Shown: positions 36,483 through 46,289, counted from the stretch's first letter. The stretch: 64,000 nucleotides of DNA from an uncultured beta proteobacterium (GCA_903859155.1 CAIOLO010000028.1:1-64000), one strand, 5' to 3'. Notes: generated by a model from the sequence alone, not told the origin. Program-made: numbers and translations.

Positions 36483-36912
36483 GGTGTGCGTGTCCTTGTG
36501 TTTCGCAATTGCATCAAGCATGCCAGCCATGTTATTCGCGCCCGAATCGACAGGCGTCCGGATTAACGAAGGAAAGGCCACGCAATTCAGCGCTTGAGGC
36601 GGAATGCGCCGGCAATTTTTGCCGCTTGCGGCAGGAGAACAGATTCAACGGCCGACTCACTCGAAAACTCCATCCTGCTGCCGGGTGGCGTAGATGATTT
36701 TTGTAGGCGCAGAATCGCGCGCGCTCACCAAGCCCAGTGAGTGGCCGCGGTGAACGCAGGTAAAAGCACCCTGCCCGAGTGAGGCGTCGATATGCCGGCA
36801 AAAACCGCCTCTATTCCCGGCCTGCCTGCTTGGATGCGCGTCTTATAGTGGCGCTGCATCAAATGCACTGATTGCCGCCGCGAGGGCGGCGCCAAGCCTG
36901 GAGGCGACGGCC
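36483..36912. promoter_or_regulatory. Divergent control region flgB / flgA
   Basis: 430 bp without a gene. It separates the flgB operon (minus) from flgAMN (plus) and must hold both promoters. Two small inverted repeats are visible around 36610-36632 (GGCAATTTTTGCC and GCCGCTTGCGGC). No sigma-28 site and no sigma-54 site with correct spacing was found, so FlhDC-dependent sigma-70 promoters are a reasonable guess. Confidence 0.5.
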
Positions 36913-37605
36913 ATGAATTACCGCAAAGCATCCCTGATTCTTCTAATGCTCAGCAATGCCACGCTCTGTCACGCAGCCCTCGACAGGGCGCAACTGCAGC
37001 AGATCCAGCAAGCAGTAGAGCAACTGCTGCGCACGCAAACGGCCGGCCTGCCCGGAAAGGTGAGTTTCGTTCTGGGCGACATCGATACGCGCCTGAACCT
37101 GCCTGCGTGTCCCGCCCCGGAGGCCTTCATTCCGCCGGGAGTGCGCCTTTGGGGAAACACCAGCGTCGGGATACGTTGCAGCGGCGGCAATCCGTGGACT
37201 GTCTACGTCACGGTATCGGTCAGGGTGATGAGCGGCGTGGTGATCGCTGCGCGCTCACTGACGCAGGGACACGTGATCGAACTCGCAGACCTCTCGGTGC
37301 AGGAGGCCGACCTCGGCCAGTTGCCCGGGGCGGTCATCGCGGATCCGGCGCAGGCGGTAGGCCGCATCGTCACCCTCAGCCTCGCCCCTGGACAACCGTT
37401 GCGCCAGGACCTGCTTCGCTCACCCCCGGTTATCCAGCAGGGACAGTCGGTGACCCTGCGTTCGCAGGGCTCGGGTTTCAGGGTGAGTGCCGAAGGACGG
37501 GCCCTGAGCAATGCGGCCGAAGGTCAGGTGGCACAGGTGCGAACCCCCTCCGGGCAGACCGTCAGCGGCATAGCCCGGGCCGGTGCTATAGTAGATATGC
37601 GTTAA
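36913..37605 (+). CDS. flgA: P-ring assembly chaperone FlgA
   Basis: 230 residues. Signal peptide (LILLMLSNATLCHA), then a two-domain SAF-like protein: IPPGVRLWGNTSVGIRCSGG, VIAARSLTQGHVIELADLSV and RVRTPSG-like VAQVRTPSGQTVSGIARA. Assists FlgI polymerisation. Divergent from flgB, upstream of flgM, as in enterics. Confidence 0.94.
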   Translation: MNYRKASLILLMLSNATLCHAALDRAQLQQIQQAVEQLLRTQTAGLPGKVSFVLGDIDTRLNLPACPAPEAFIPPGVRLWGNTSVGIRCSGGNPWTVYVTVSVRVMSGVVIAARSLTQGHVIELADLSVQEADLGQLPGAVIADPAQAVGRIVTLSLAPGQPLRQDLLRSPPVIQQGQSVTLRSQGSGFRVSAEGRALSNAAEGQVAQVRTPSGQTVSGIARAGAIVDMR

Positions 37606-37672
37606 ATAACAAGTGCTTAGCCTGTTATCAAAAAATGCCGGCTGAAATCCATATGCTGCGACCCTGCAGACC

Positions 37673-37699
37673 TCAAGTTTCCCGGCGCAATGCCGTTAC
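37673..37699 (+). promoter_or_regulatory. Sigma-28 promoter of flgM
   Basis: TCAAGTTT, 11 bp, GCCGTTAC. Seven of eight and six of eight positions match the FliA consensus with ideal spacing, 33 bp before the flgM ATG. Gives the standard feedback loop in which FliA makes its own anti-sigma factor. Confidence 0.7.
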
Positions 37700-37732
37700 T
37701 CAGTCATTGAGAAGCGGACTAGCGGAGCAAAA

Positions 37733-38038
37733 ATGAAGATCGACAACAACATAAAACCGGTCACGCGTGACACGGTAAGCGGCAGCGGCACACGTCCTGG
37801 AAAGGGAGCACCCAGCACGCCGAACCCGGGAAAAGGCGACCAGGTGCAGCTGAGCCCGCTTTCTTCACAATTGCAGGCCATTGAAAGCAGCATGGCCAAT
37901 TCGCCCGTGGTGAATAGCGAGCGAGTCGCCGAGATCAGGCAGGCCATATCGGAGGGCCGTTTCAAGGTCAATCCCGATGTGGTGGCCGATTCCCTCTTGC
38001 AGACGGCCCGCGAACTGCTTCGCTCGCGTCAGCCCTGA
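37733..38038 (+). CDS. flgM: Anti-sigma-28 factor FlgM
   Basis: 101 residues. Disordered Gly/Pro/Ser N-terminal half (exported part), then the FliA-binding helices QLQAIESSMANSPVVNSERV and EIRQAISEGRFKVNPDVVAD. Preceded by its own sigma-28 promoter within the flgA-flgM gap, followed 15 bp later by flgN. Confidence 0.94.
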   Translation: MKIDNNIKPVTRDTVSGSGTRPGKGAPSTPNPGKGDQVQLSPLSSQLQAIESSMANSPVVNSERVAEIRQAISEGRFKVNPDVVADSLLQTARELLRSRQP

Positions 38039-38053
38039 GGCTGGCTGGTCGGA

Positions 38054-38551
38054 ATGACTGCACAGTCCAGCCCGGCAGCGAACGCAGCCGTCTTCGCGGC
38101 GGCACTGCAGTCGGAACGGGAGGCTCTGGGCGCCTTCGTCAACCTGCTGCAGGCAGAGCAGGCAATTCTCGTCGACGGCGACGCGGATCGCCTTGCGGCA
38201 CTCACCCCCGAAAAGGCCACGCAGCTTGATCTGCTGACGGCTCTGGGCAAGGAACGCAAACGCAATCTCAATGCCCAGAACCTTGACGACAGCGCGGATG
38301 GAATGCTCACCTGGCTAAGCCGCAACAGCGGTTTTTCCGCGGCGGTGCGCAAGATCTGGCAGGAACTGCTGACTCGCGCCGAAACCGCACGACAGCTCAA
38401 CGAGACCAATGGCAGGTTGATCGAAGAAAGGCTGCAGCACAATCGCCTGAAACTGGCGGTGCTGCAAACTGGGGCAAGATCCGACGGAGTCTACCGCCCG
38501 GACGGACAATTGCGCCCCATGCGCAGCACAAGGTCTTTCAATCTAGCCTGA
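38054..38551 (+). CDS. flgN: FlgK/FlgL chaperone FlgN
   Basis: 165 residues, helical. EREALGAFVNLLQAEQAILV and LDLLTALGKERKRNLNAQN are the FlgN signature; the C-terminal helix ends near RSFNLA. Export chaperone for the hook-junction proteins. Confidence 0.92.
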   Translation: MTAQSSPAANAAVFAAALQSEREALGAFVNLLQAEQAILVDGDADRLAALTPEKATQLDLLTALGKERKRNLNAQNLDDSADGMLTWLSRNSGFSAAVRKIWQELLTRAETARQLNETNGRLIEERLQHNRLKLAVLQTGARSDGVYRPDGQLRPMRSTRSFNLA

Positions 38552-38596
38552 ATTTATTGCGCGACCGCCGGCAATATTCTCGGCGCGGGACCGCCA

Positions 38597-39376
38597 CTAC
38601 GGCATCTGAGCCGGATCCGATAGCGGAATTTCGACGACCTTTCCCGGCGATTCCGCCAATATCATGATCGTCACCCTGCGGTTTTGCGCGCGACCTTCGG
38701 GCGTGTCATTGGCGCTGACCGAATGGTTTGGCCCGTATCCGACCACGCTGAGCCGCTCGCTGGCGAGGCCGTTTTCGATGAACAAACGCACCACACTGCT
38801 GGCACGCGCCGCCGACAATTCCCAGTTGGACGGGAACTGGGCAGTGCTTATCGGTGAATCGTCGGTGTAACCCTCGACCTGAATGACCTGTTCCGTTGTC
38901 GAGAGGATTCTCGCAACCTGCTGCAGCGCCTGGTTCGAATTGGCCCGCAGTTGCGCCTGCCCGGAGGCGAACAGCACACTGGCATTGATTTCCACGGAGA
39001 CGCCCCGGTTGCTCTGCGTCACTTTGACCTGCCCATCCTGTACGAGTGAACCCAGCACCCGGAGCATATCCTGGCCGATGCCCCGCATCTGTTCCCGCTG
39101 CCTGCCCCCCTCCCCTGCCGTCCTGCCAGGCTTTCGCAGTTGCACCACGCCGGGGATGGGCTGCGCCGCTGTCGGGACGGTGTTCGGGGTCTTGCTATGA
39201 AATGCGCTCACCAGCGAATCGCTCAATACGCGGTATTTTCCTTCGCTCACCGTCGAGAGCGCGTACATCACGACGAAAAATGCGAACAACAGCGTGATGA
39301 AATCGGCATACGAGACCAGCCAGCGCTCGTGGCTGTCCGACTGCCTCTGGTCCAGATATTTTCTCCTGCGGCGCAT
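38597..39376 (-). CDS. motD: MotB-type stator protein (MotD-like)
   Basis: 259 residues. Short basic N-terminus, one membrane helix with the proton-carrying Asp (VSYADFITLLFAFFVVMYAL), plug region, then OmpA-like peptidoglycan-binding domain (ASVLFASGQAQL, then VEGYTDDSPI, then RASSVVRLFIENG). Paired with motC directly upstream; a second pair (motA-motB) lies at 48.9-50.8 kb. Equivalent to the MotCD set of pseudomonads, by position after fliA. Confidence 0.93.
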   Translation of the reverse strand: MRRRRKYLDQRQSDSHERWLVSYADFITLLFAFFVVMYALSTVSEGKYRVLSDSLVSAFHSKTPNTVPTAAQPIPGVVQLRKPGRTAGEGGRQREQMRGIGQDMLRVLGSLVQDGQVKVTQSNRGVSVEINASVLFASGQAQLRANSNQALQQVARILSTTEQVIQVEGYTDDSPISTAQFPSNWELSAARASSVVRLFIENGLASERLSVVGYGPNHSVSANDTPEGRAQNRRVTIMILAESPGKVVEIPLSDPAQMP

Positions 39377-39407
39377 GCTCCAGCCCTTCTAGTCCGTGGC
39401 GGTGCGG

Positions 39408-40172
39408 TCAGAGTCCGGCATCGGGACGCTGGTCGGCGACATAGCCCTGCAGGCGATTTTCGATCATGCGCGGATTTTCGCCGGTGGCGATGGACACCAA
39501 TCCGTCCACGAGCATCTCACGCAGCAGCACCTGCTGCCCTATCAGCGACTTGAGCTTGTTTGCAACAGGCAGGAATACCAGATTGGCCAGACCCACGCCG
39601 TAAATGGTCGCCACAAAAGCGACCGCTATGCCGCTGCCCAAGCGCGCCGGATCCGACAGGTTCTCCATCACGTGAATCAGCCCCAGAACGGCGCCAAGAA
39701 TGCCTATCGTGGGCGCGTAACCGCCAGCAGCTTCCCAGATTCGCGCCGCCTGGCGGTGGTATTCCTCGAAACTGATGATCTCCACTTCCATCGCCTCGCG
39801 AAGCTTGTCCGGATCGGCGCCGTCGATGAGCAACTGCAGCCCCTTGCGCGCAAAGGGTTCGGAGAGCATGTTCAGCTGCTGTTCCAGCGAAAGCAGCCCT
39901 TCCCTGCGCGCCGCGAGACTCCATTGCAGGATCTCTGCAATGGTGCGGTGAGGAGCGAATTCCGGCGGCAGAACCACCCACTTTGCCATGCGCACGCCGC
40001 GAGCGAATATCAGTCCCGGACTCTGCACCATTACCGCGCCTGCGGTTCCCCCAAGCACAATGAGGAACGCCGCACTTTGCAGCAACGATCCGACATATCC
40101 GCCCTCAAGCAGTTGCCCCCCGATAATGCCTGCCAGGGCGACCGTGATGCCTATGAGGCTGCTGAAATCCAC
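39408..40172 (-). CDS. motC: MotA-type stator protein (MotC-like)
   Basis: 254 residues, four membrane helices, with LIVSGADPDKL-like loop and GGYAPTIGILGAVLGLIHVM, the conserved pore segment with Pro. GTG 40172 is the only reasonable start, 3 bp after fliA. Forms a proton-driven stator with MotD. Confidence 0.93.
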   Translation of the reverse strand: MDFSSLIGITVALAGIIGGQLLEGGYVGSLLQSAAFLIVLGGTAGAVMVQSPGLIFARGVRMAKWVVLPPEFAPHRTIAEILQWSLAARREGLLSLEQQLNMLSEPFARKGLQLLIDGADPDKLREAMEVEIISFEEYHRQAARIWEAAGGYAPTIGILGAVLGLIHVMENLSDPARLGSGIAVAFVATIYGVGLANLVFLPVANKLKSLIGQQVLLREMLVDGLVSIATGENPRMIENRLQGYVADQRPDAGL

Positions 40173-40175
40173 AAG

Positions 40176-40886
40176 TCAGGTGTTCCGGATCTGGCTGCGC
40201 AGGCGTGCGATCGCCTGGCCGTGCAACTGGCAGACCCGCGATTCGCTCACGCCAAGGGTCTCGCCAATTTCGCGAAAATTGAGTTCTTCTTCGTAATACA
40301 GCCCCATTACCAGCTTCTCCCGCTCCGGCAGGGACTCGATGCCCTTCACCAACCGCTCGCGCAGTTTGCGCCCGAGCAACGCCTCAAGGGGATCGGTTGA
40401 CTTGCTTTCAATATGGCGATCGAGATAATCGTCGCCTTCCTCGTGATTGAAGTCCTCGAAAGATATCAGCTGGTAGCCGCGCGCCTCCTGAAGCATTTTC
40501 TGGTATTCGGCCAGCGGCATTTCCATTTCAGCAGCCACCTCCGCCTCGGTCGGCGCGCGGCCCAGGCGCTGCTCGAGCTTGGCGATGGCGGCTTCAATGC
40601 GCCGCAGATCGCGTCGAAAGCTGCGCGGCAGCCAGTCTGCCTGGCGCAGCCCGTCCAGGATGGAGCCGCGGATGCGCTGCGCCGCGTAGGTTTCGAACTG
40701 CGCTCCATGCGACTCCTCGTATCGGTTCACCGCATCGAGCAGACCGAGCATGCCTGTCTGGATGACATCGTCGATCTCCACGCTCGCTGGCAACTTGGCC
40801 ATCATGTGATGGGCTATTCGCTTCACCAGCGGCGCGTATTGAGTCAGATATTGCTTGGTGTCCCGTGTTGCGGTCGCGCTGTACAT
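40176..40886 (-). CDS. fliA: Flagellar sigma factor FliA (sigma-28)
   Basis: 236 residues. Region 2 (YAPLVKRIAHHMMAKLPASV and IDDVIQTGMLGLLDAVNRYE), region 3 and region 4 (LNFREIGETLGVSESRVCQL) are all present. Directs late flagellar and chemotaxis transcription; held by FlgM. Sits between flhG and motC. Confidence 0.96.
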   Translation of the reverse strand: MYSATATRDTKQYLTQYAPLVKRIAHHMMAKLPASVEIDDVIQTGMLGLLDAVNRYEESHGAQFETYAAQRIRGSILDGLRQADWLPRSFRRDLRRIEAAIAKLEQRLGRAPTEAEVAAEMEMPLAEYQKMLQEARGYQLISFEDFNHEEGDDYLDRHIESKSTDPLEALLGRKLRERLVKGIESLPEREKLVMGLYYEEELNFREIGETLGVSESRVCQLHGQAIARLRSQIRNT

Positions 40887-40893
40887 ACGGATC

Positions 40894-41784
40894 CTAAATG
40901 CCGGCTTGTGCCGTGGCAGTGAATGAGTGACCGGAGTGGATCAAGCGGCGCATGAAATCATCGAAACCGCTGCCCCTTTCGTCAGGCTGGGGCCAGTCGA
41001 TGATCGCCTGCGCCAGGCGGCGATAGCTTCCGGCCGATGGCGCATCCGGAAATGCCGCAACAACCGGCAGGCGCAGATGTGCCGCGTTCTGCAGCTTGCT
41101 GTCGGGCGGAATGTGCCCCATGAAGTCGAGCGACACCCGCAGGTGCTGCCTGGCCACCCGGGCCATGTTGCCGAAAATTGCACGCGCCTCGCTTTCGCTG
41201 GCGATGTTACTGACCAGAATGTGGAACTCGCGTCGCGCGAAATCATTGCTCAGCCTCTTGATCAGCGCATATGCCGCGGTGATCGCCGAGGCGCCGCCAC
41301 CGGGCAGGATGATTACCTGTTGCGCCGCCGTCGTGGGCCACAACAGCGCGCTTGCGCTGCCCGGAGCAAAATCGACCAGCAGCGTATCCACGGGCAACCC
41401 AAGGCGACCGCAACGCTCGACCAGCCGTTGCTGCTCGCTTGCCGGCAATTGAAGCAAAGAGCGTGCGCCACGCGCCAGAGGCAGTATCAAGAATCCGGCC
41501 GGCACGCGAACGATCACTTCGTCCAGGTCGCGTTTTCCCCGGATCACGTCATCGAGGTCGAAGCGCGCCTTTATCCCGAGCGCCGCGGTAACCCCTTGCG
41601 CCGTCGGACTTTCATCGATAATCAACACGTCGCGGCCTAGTTCGGTCAGCGCGCCGGCAAAATTGATGATTGCTCCGGTTGAACCGGAGCCGCCGGCACC
41701 GGCACTGATGGCCACCACCCGAAGCGCGTTGGGGTCGAGAAGCCGCCGCAGACCTTCGGCTTGGTCGTGTCGCAATTTAGGCAA
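40894..41784 (-). CDS. flhG: FlhG/FleN-like flagellar number regulator with degenerate Walker A
   Basis: 296 residues, MinD/ParA fold, between flhF and fliA exactly where FlhG is expected. In the family this ATPase limits flagellar number through FlhF. Here the nucleotide-binding motif, normally GKGGVGKT, reads GAGGSGST (residues 29-36): both lysines are replaced (Ala30, Ser35). Other fold landmarks remain (DVLIIDESP, VDTLLVDFAPG, VIILPGGGASAITAAYALI). ATP hydrolysis is therefore doubtful. Start TTG 41784 with GGGAG at 6-bp spacing. Confidence 0.88.
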   Translation of the reverse strand: MPKLRHDQAEGLRRLLDPNALRVVAISAGAGGSGSTGAIINFAGALTELGRDVLIIDESPTAQGVTAALGIKARFDLDDVIRGKRDLDEVIVRVPAGFLILPLARGARSLLQLPASEQQRLVERCGRLGLPVDTLLVDFAPGSASALLWPTTAAQQVIILPGGGASAITAAYALIKRLSNDFARREFHILVSNIASESEARAIFGNMARVARQHLRVSLDFMGHIPPDSKLQNAAHLRLPVVAAFPDAPSAGSYRRLAQAIIDWPQPDERGSGFDDFMRRLIHSGHSFTATAQAGI

Positions 41785-43075
41785 GGCAGGCTCCCTGTTG
41801 CAGGTTTCCAGACGGCGCAGTGGCCAGCATCAGCTGGCATTCGGCGGCGTCAAGATGGTGCGCGGAACGCGCTGTCACCGCGCGAAGGGCGCGATCGACA
41901 AGGTAGGCCTTGTCCGGCAAATGCAGGTCCTCCGGAACGCGTTGACCGTTGGTGACATAGTGCAGCGGCAGGCGATGGCGTATGCCCACATCGAGCGCCG
42001 TGGCGATGCCCACGGCCTCGTCGGTCTTGGTGATGATGCAGCCATGCACGCCGCCGTCACGGTAGACGCGCACCACGTCGTCCAGCGTCTCGCCATTGCC
42101 GGTGGCGTTGAGCAGCAGTAATCGCCGCACTTCGGTCCCGGTGGCAGAGAGCATCGCCAGTTGCTCTGCAACCATCTGGTCGCGCTGGCTCATGCCTACG
42201 GTGTCGATCAGCACCAGGTGTTTGCCGCGCAGATCATCAAGAACAAATTGCAGATCGGGGGCATCCTTGATCGCAAGCACGCGTACTCCGAGCAGCTTTC
42301 CGTAGATGCGCAACTGCTCGTGTGCACCGATCCGATAGCTATCCGTGGTAAGCAAAGCAAGCTTCTCAGCCCCGTAGCGCACCACGCAACGGGCAGCGAT
42401 CTTGGCGACTGTCGTGGTTTTGCCGACGCCGGTGGGGCCTACCAGCGCATAAACGCCGCCGCGCTCGACAATTTCATCGGTCCCCTGGACGATATGCAAA
42501 TTGCGATCGAGGACCGATTTCACCCAATCGAGTTTCTGCTGCAGCGCAAGGCCCGGGGGCATTTTTCCCAGAAGCTGGCGCGCCAGGGCCGGGCTGAAAC
42601 CGGCGCGCAGCATGTCGCTCAGCACTTTTGCGTTGCCCGGATCGCGCTGCTGTGCGGTATCCCAGGCTTTATAGACGAGCTGTTCTTCGATCATGCCGCG
42701 CATCGACTTGATTTCGTTGGCCAGGCTGCGCGTGCTCGCATCTTCTCCGGCGTCGGGCCGAGGAACGGGGGCCGCCGCCGCCCGAGGCGCCGATTCCCGC
42801 GGGCTGGTCGATGCTTGTGATGCCTCAGCCTGGGGAAATACGTAGGCCATCGGCGACGGTTTCGGTCCTGGCGTTGCCGGCTTGACCTTTTGCTCCCGCG
42901 GCGCCTCCTGTGCGGGCGCGGTGAACGCGGGCAGTTCGTCCTTGGCCATCGCCAGTATCTCCACTCCGCCATCGACAGCCCGGTTGGACAGGATCAGAGC
43001 GTCCGGACCAAGGCCGTGCCTTACCTGATACAGCGCCTGGCGCGAGGTGCTCGCGTAGAATTTTTTTACGTTCAT
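41777..43075 (-). CDS. flhF: Flagellar SRP-type GTPase FlhF
   Basis: 432 residues. Basic N-terminal region VKKFYASTSRQALYQVRHGL, a disordered Ala/Pro linker (~65-115), N domain, then the GTPase with G1 GPTGVGKTTTVAK, G3 DTVGMSQRD and G4 TKTDE. Determines polar site of assembly. Overlaps flhA (4 bp) and flhG (8 bp). A polar flagellum is implied. Confidence 0.96.
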   Translation of the reverse strand: MNVKKFYASTSRQALYQVRHGLGPDALILSNRAVDGGVEILAMAKDELPAFTAPAQEAPREQKVKPATPGPKPSPMAYVFPQAEASQASTSPRESAPRAAAAPVPRPDAGEDASTRSLANEIKSMRGMIEEQLVYKAWDTAQQRDPGNAKVLSDMLRAGFSPALARQLLGKMPPGLALQQKLDWVKSVLDRNLHIVQGTDEIVERGGVYALVGPTGVGKTTTVAKIAARCVVRYGAEKLALLTTDSYRIGAHEQLRIYGKLLGVRVLAIKDAPDLQFVLDDLRGKHLVLIDTVGMSQRDQMVAEQLAMLSATGTEVRRLLLLNATGNGETLDDVVRVYRDGGVHGCIITKTDEAVGIATALDVGIRHRLPLHYVTNGQRVPEDLHLPDKAYLVDRALRAVTARSAHHLDAAECQLMLATAPSGNLQQGACLA

Positions 43076-45150
43076 GCCTTACCCCCGAGCATTGCAGTGA
43101 CTTTGATGGTGCTGGAATCCGGAATTTCGCTGTGGGCGATGACCTTGATTTGCGACACGGCGCGGCGCAGGAAACGGGCCAGCAACACGCGAAGTTCGGC
43201 CGGCACCAGCAATACCGAAGGCAGCCCGAGCCGCTCCTGCTGCTGCGCGGCAACGCCGGCCTCGCGCAACAGCGTATCGACCAGCCCCGGCTCGATGCCG
43301 GGCGCATCGGCCGATTTGGTTTGCACGGCCTGCAGGAGAATCCGCTCCAGTCCCGGATCCAGCGCCATCACTTGCAGCTCGCTGGTCCCCGGATAGAGCT
43401 GCTGGACTATGGCGCGGCCGAGCGCGACCCGCACCAGCGCGGTCAGATCGCCGGCATCCTGGATCTTCGCGCCATGCTCGGCAAGCACATCGATGATGGT
43501 GCGCATGTCGCGGATATGCACACCCTCTTCGAGCAAATTCTGCAGCACCTTCTGCACGGTTGCCAACGGCAACAGCTTGGGCACCAGATCTTCAACAAGC
43601 TTTGGCGACTCCCGCCCGAAATGATCGAGCAGCTGCTGTGCTTCCTGCCGGCCCAGCAGTTCGCAAGCATGCGTCTGCATCACATGATTCAAATGGGTTG
43701 CTACTACGGTGCCCGCATCGACAACCGTGTAACCAAAGGTCTGCGCCTGTTCACGCATGGCGGATTCAACCCACACCGCCGGCAAACCGAACGCCGGATC
43801 GCGCGTCACCGTCCCGGGCAGAGGCGTGTTTGCATGTCCCGGATTAATCGCGAGGTACATGCCGTTATAGGCGTCACCCCGACCGATTTCGACGCCCTTG
43901 AGAGTGATGACATAGGCGTTGGGTCGCAGTTCCAGATTGTCGCGGATATGCACCGCAGGCGGGAGAAAACCGACATCCAGCGCAAATTTCTTGCGCAGCC
44001 CTTTGATGCGCTTGAGCAGTTCGCCATCCTGCCCCTTGTCGACCAACGGGATAAGCCGGTATCCGACTTCAAGCCCCAATGTATCGACGGGAACCACATC
44101 GTCCCAGGAGGCGTCGACCGCGGCAACGGGAGCCGGTTGCTCGGGCTCCGCAACCGCCGGAGCCGAAACCCGATTCGTGATCGCATAGCCGCCAGCGGCC
44201 AGCGCCGTAGCCAGCAGCAGGAATGCGAAATTGGGCATGCCGGGAATCATGCCCATGATTCCCAGGATGGCCGCAGTGATCATCAAGACCTGCGATTTAT
44301 TGAACAACTGCCCGACCAGCTGCTCTCCGATATTCTGATCGCTGCCCACGCGACTGACGACGATACCCGCGGCAGTGGAGATGACCAGCGCCGGGATCTG
44401 CGCAACCAGGCCGTCGCCGATGGTCAACAGGGTGTAGAACTTCGCGGCCATGGCAAAATCCAGGTCGTGCTGCAGCACCCCGACCACCAGGCCGCCGACA
44501 ATATTGACCAGCAGGATGATGATCCCGGCGACAGCATCGCCGCGCACGAACTTGCTTGCCCCGTCCATGGCGCCGTAAAACTCAGCCTCCTGCGAAATCT
44601 CCCTGCGCCGGCGGCGTGCTTCATCCTCGCCTATCAGACCGGCGTTGAGATCCGCGTCGATGGCCATCTGTTTGCCCGGCATCGCATCCAGGGTGAAGCG
44701 CGCGCTGACCTCGGCGATACGACCGGCGCCCTTGGTAATGACGACGAAATTGATGACCACCAGGATGAAAAACACCACCAGTCCGACGGCGTAATTGCCG
44801 CCGACCAGGAATTGCCCGAAAGCCTCGATAACCTTCCCCGCGGCATCCGGACCGGTATGGCCGTGGAGCAGCACCACGCGCGTCGAGGCGACATTGAGCG
44901 ACAAGCGCAGCAACGTCGTCAACAGGAGCACGGTGGGAAACACCGCGAAATCCAGCGGCTTGAGCGTGTACAGGCTGACCAGCAGCACGATGATCGCGAG
45001 CGCGATATTGAAAGTGAACAGCAGATCCAGCAAAAACGGCGGCACCGGCAGAATCATCATCGTCAGGATCATGATGATCATCATCGGCACGGCCGCTGCG
45101 CGCAAGCCGGCGCTTCCCAGCAACTGGCGCAGATTGAAGGTATCGTTCAT
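43072..45150 (-). CDS. flhA: Flagellar export gate protein FlhA
   Basis: 692 residues. About eight membrane helices in the first 330 residues (VLLLTTLLRLSLNVASTRVVL and the FHIPEP-type loop region MPGKQMAIDADLNAGLI), then the cytoplasmic ring domain (PGHANTPLPGTVTRDPAFGL). Overlaps flhB and flhF by 4 bp each. Confidence 0.97.
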   Translation of the reverse strand: MNDTFNLRQLLGSAGLRAAAVPMMIIMILTMMILPVPPFLLDLLFTFNIALAIIVLLVSLYTLKPLDFAVFPTVLLLTTLLRLSLNVASTRVVLLHGHTGPDAAGKVIEAFGQFLVGGNYAVGLVVFFILVVINFVVITKGAGRIAEVSARFTLDAMPGKQMAIDADLNAGLIGEDEARRRRREISQEAEFYGAMDGASKFVRGDAVAGIIILLVNIVGGLVVGVLQHDLDFAMAAKFYTLLTIGDGLVAQIPALVISTAAGIVVSRVGSDQNIGEQLVGQLFNKSQVLMITAAILGIMGMIPGMPNFAFLLLATALAAGGYAITNRVSAPAVAEPEQPAPVAAVDASWDDVVPVDTLGLEVGYRLIPLVDKGQDGELLKRIKGLRKKFALDVGFLPPAVHIRDNLELRPNAYVITLKGVEIGRGDAYNGMYLAINPGHANTPLPGTVTRDPAFGLPAVWVESAMREQAQTFGYTVVDAGTVVATHLNHVMQTHACELLGRQEAQQLLDHFGRESPKLVEDLVPKLLPLATVQKVLQNLLEEGVHIRDMRTIIDVLAEHGAKIQDAGDLTALVRVALGRAIVQQLYPGTSELQVMALDPGLERILLQAVQTKSADAPGIEPGLVDTLLREAGVAAQQQERLGLPSVLLVPAELRVLLARFLRRAVSQIKVIAHSEIPDSSTIKVTAMLGGKA

Positions 45151-46289
45151 GGCGCCGAAGCCCCGGGATCAAGACTGGCGGGAACGGACAACAATCCTGG
45201 CGGCTGCGGCATGGGTCCGCCATGCTGGTGGTTGCGGCGCAACTGGTAGACGTACGCAAGCACCTCGGCCACGGCGGTATAGAGCGCCGCCGGGATTTCG
45301 TCGCCGAGTTCGGCATGGCGGTACAGGGCACGGGCCAGCGGCGGCGCCTCAAGCACCGGCACGTCATGCTCCTCGGCCAGTTGGCGGATACGTGCGGCGA
45401 GAAGGTGCGCGCCCTTGGCCACCACCTTCGGCGCCCGCATCGATCCGTCCTGGTAGCTCAGTGCCACCGCGTAATGGGTCGGATTGGTAACCACCACATC
45501 GGCTTTGGGAATCTCGGCCATCATGCGCCGGCGGGCCATTTCGCGCTGCTGGCTGCGGATATGCGCCTTGACGTGCGGATCTCCCTCGGTTTCCTTGCTT
45601 TCCTGACGCACTTCCTCGCGCGTCATGCGCAGTTTCCTCTGCTGATCCCAGATCTGGAAAGGAATATCGATAATAACGACCAGCACCATGCTCCCCGCCA
45701 TGACGAGAAAACTCTTGCCCGCAAGCTGCACCATGTGCGTCATGCCGATCTCAAGGGGTTCAGTGATCAGGGAGAGCACCGCGCCCCTGTTATGCCAGAT
45801 GACCCAGCCGGCAACACCACCGACCAGTACGGTCTTGGCAATGGCTTTCAGCATTTCGATCATGCCGTGCCAGGAAATGATTCGGGTGAGGCCCTGCAAG
45901 GGATCGATGCGGCTCCAGTCCGGCAGAAGCGGCTTGAAGCTGAACAGCCAGCCACTGATCAAAAGCGTCGACCCCACCCCTACCAGCAGCAGCAGCAGCA
46001 GCAGCGGGGAAAAGGCCAGCAGCACGTCGAGCGAGGAATCCTTGAGCCGCAGCAGCATCAATTCGGGATCGAAGGCCACGGCGCGGTCCAGTTGCAGTCC
46101 CTGACGCATCATCAGGGACATCTTTTCGGTGAGGCCGGTACCCATGAACCACAGGCCGCCCCCGGCGGCCAGCAGCAGTGCCAGCGTGGACAACTCGCGC
46201 GAACGCGGAACCTGGCCCTCTTCCCGAGCCTGCTCGAGGCGTCTTGAGGATGCTGGTTCGGTGCGCTCTAAATCTGAGTCTTCTGCCAT
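45147..46289 (-). CDS. flhB: Flagellar export switch protein FlhB
   Basis: 380 residues. N-terminal SDLERTEPASSRRLEQAREE, four membrane helices, and a cytoplasmic autocleaving domain with intact NPTH (VVTNPTHYAVALSYQDG). First gene of flhB-flhA-flhF-flhG-fliA-motC-motD. Residues ~265-360 are the counterpart of the separate FlhB-like protein at 9518. Confidence 0.97.
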   Translation of the reverse strand: MAEDSDLERTEPASSRRLEQAREEGQVPRSRELSTLALLLAAGGGLWFMGTGLTEKMSLMMRQGLQLDRAVAFDPELMLLRLKDSSLDVLLAFSPLLLLLLLVGVGSTLLISGWLFSFKPLLPDWSRIDPLQGLTRIISWHGMIEMLKAIAKTVLVGGVAGWVIWHNRGAVLSLITEPLEIGMTHMVQLAGKSFLVMAGSMVLVVIIDIPFQIWDQQRKLRMTREEVRQESKETEGDPHVKAHIRSQQREMARRRMMAEIPKADVVVTNPTHYAVALSYQDGSMRAPKVVAKGAHLLAARIRQLAEEHDVPVLEAPPLARALYRHAELGDEIPAALYTAVAEVLAYVYQLRRNHQHGGPMPQPPGLLSVPASLDPGASAP

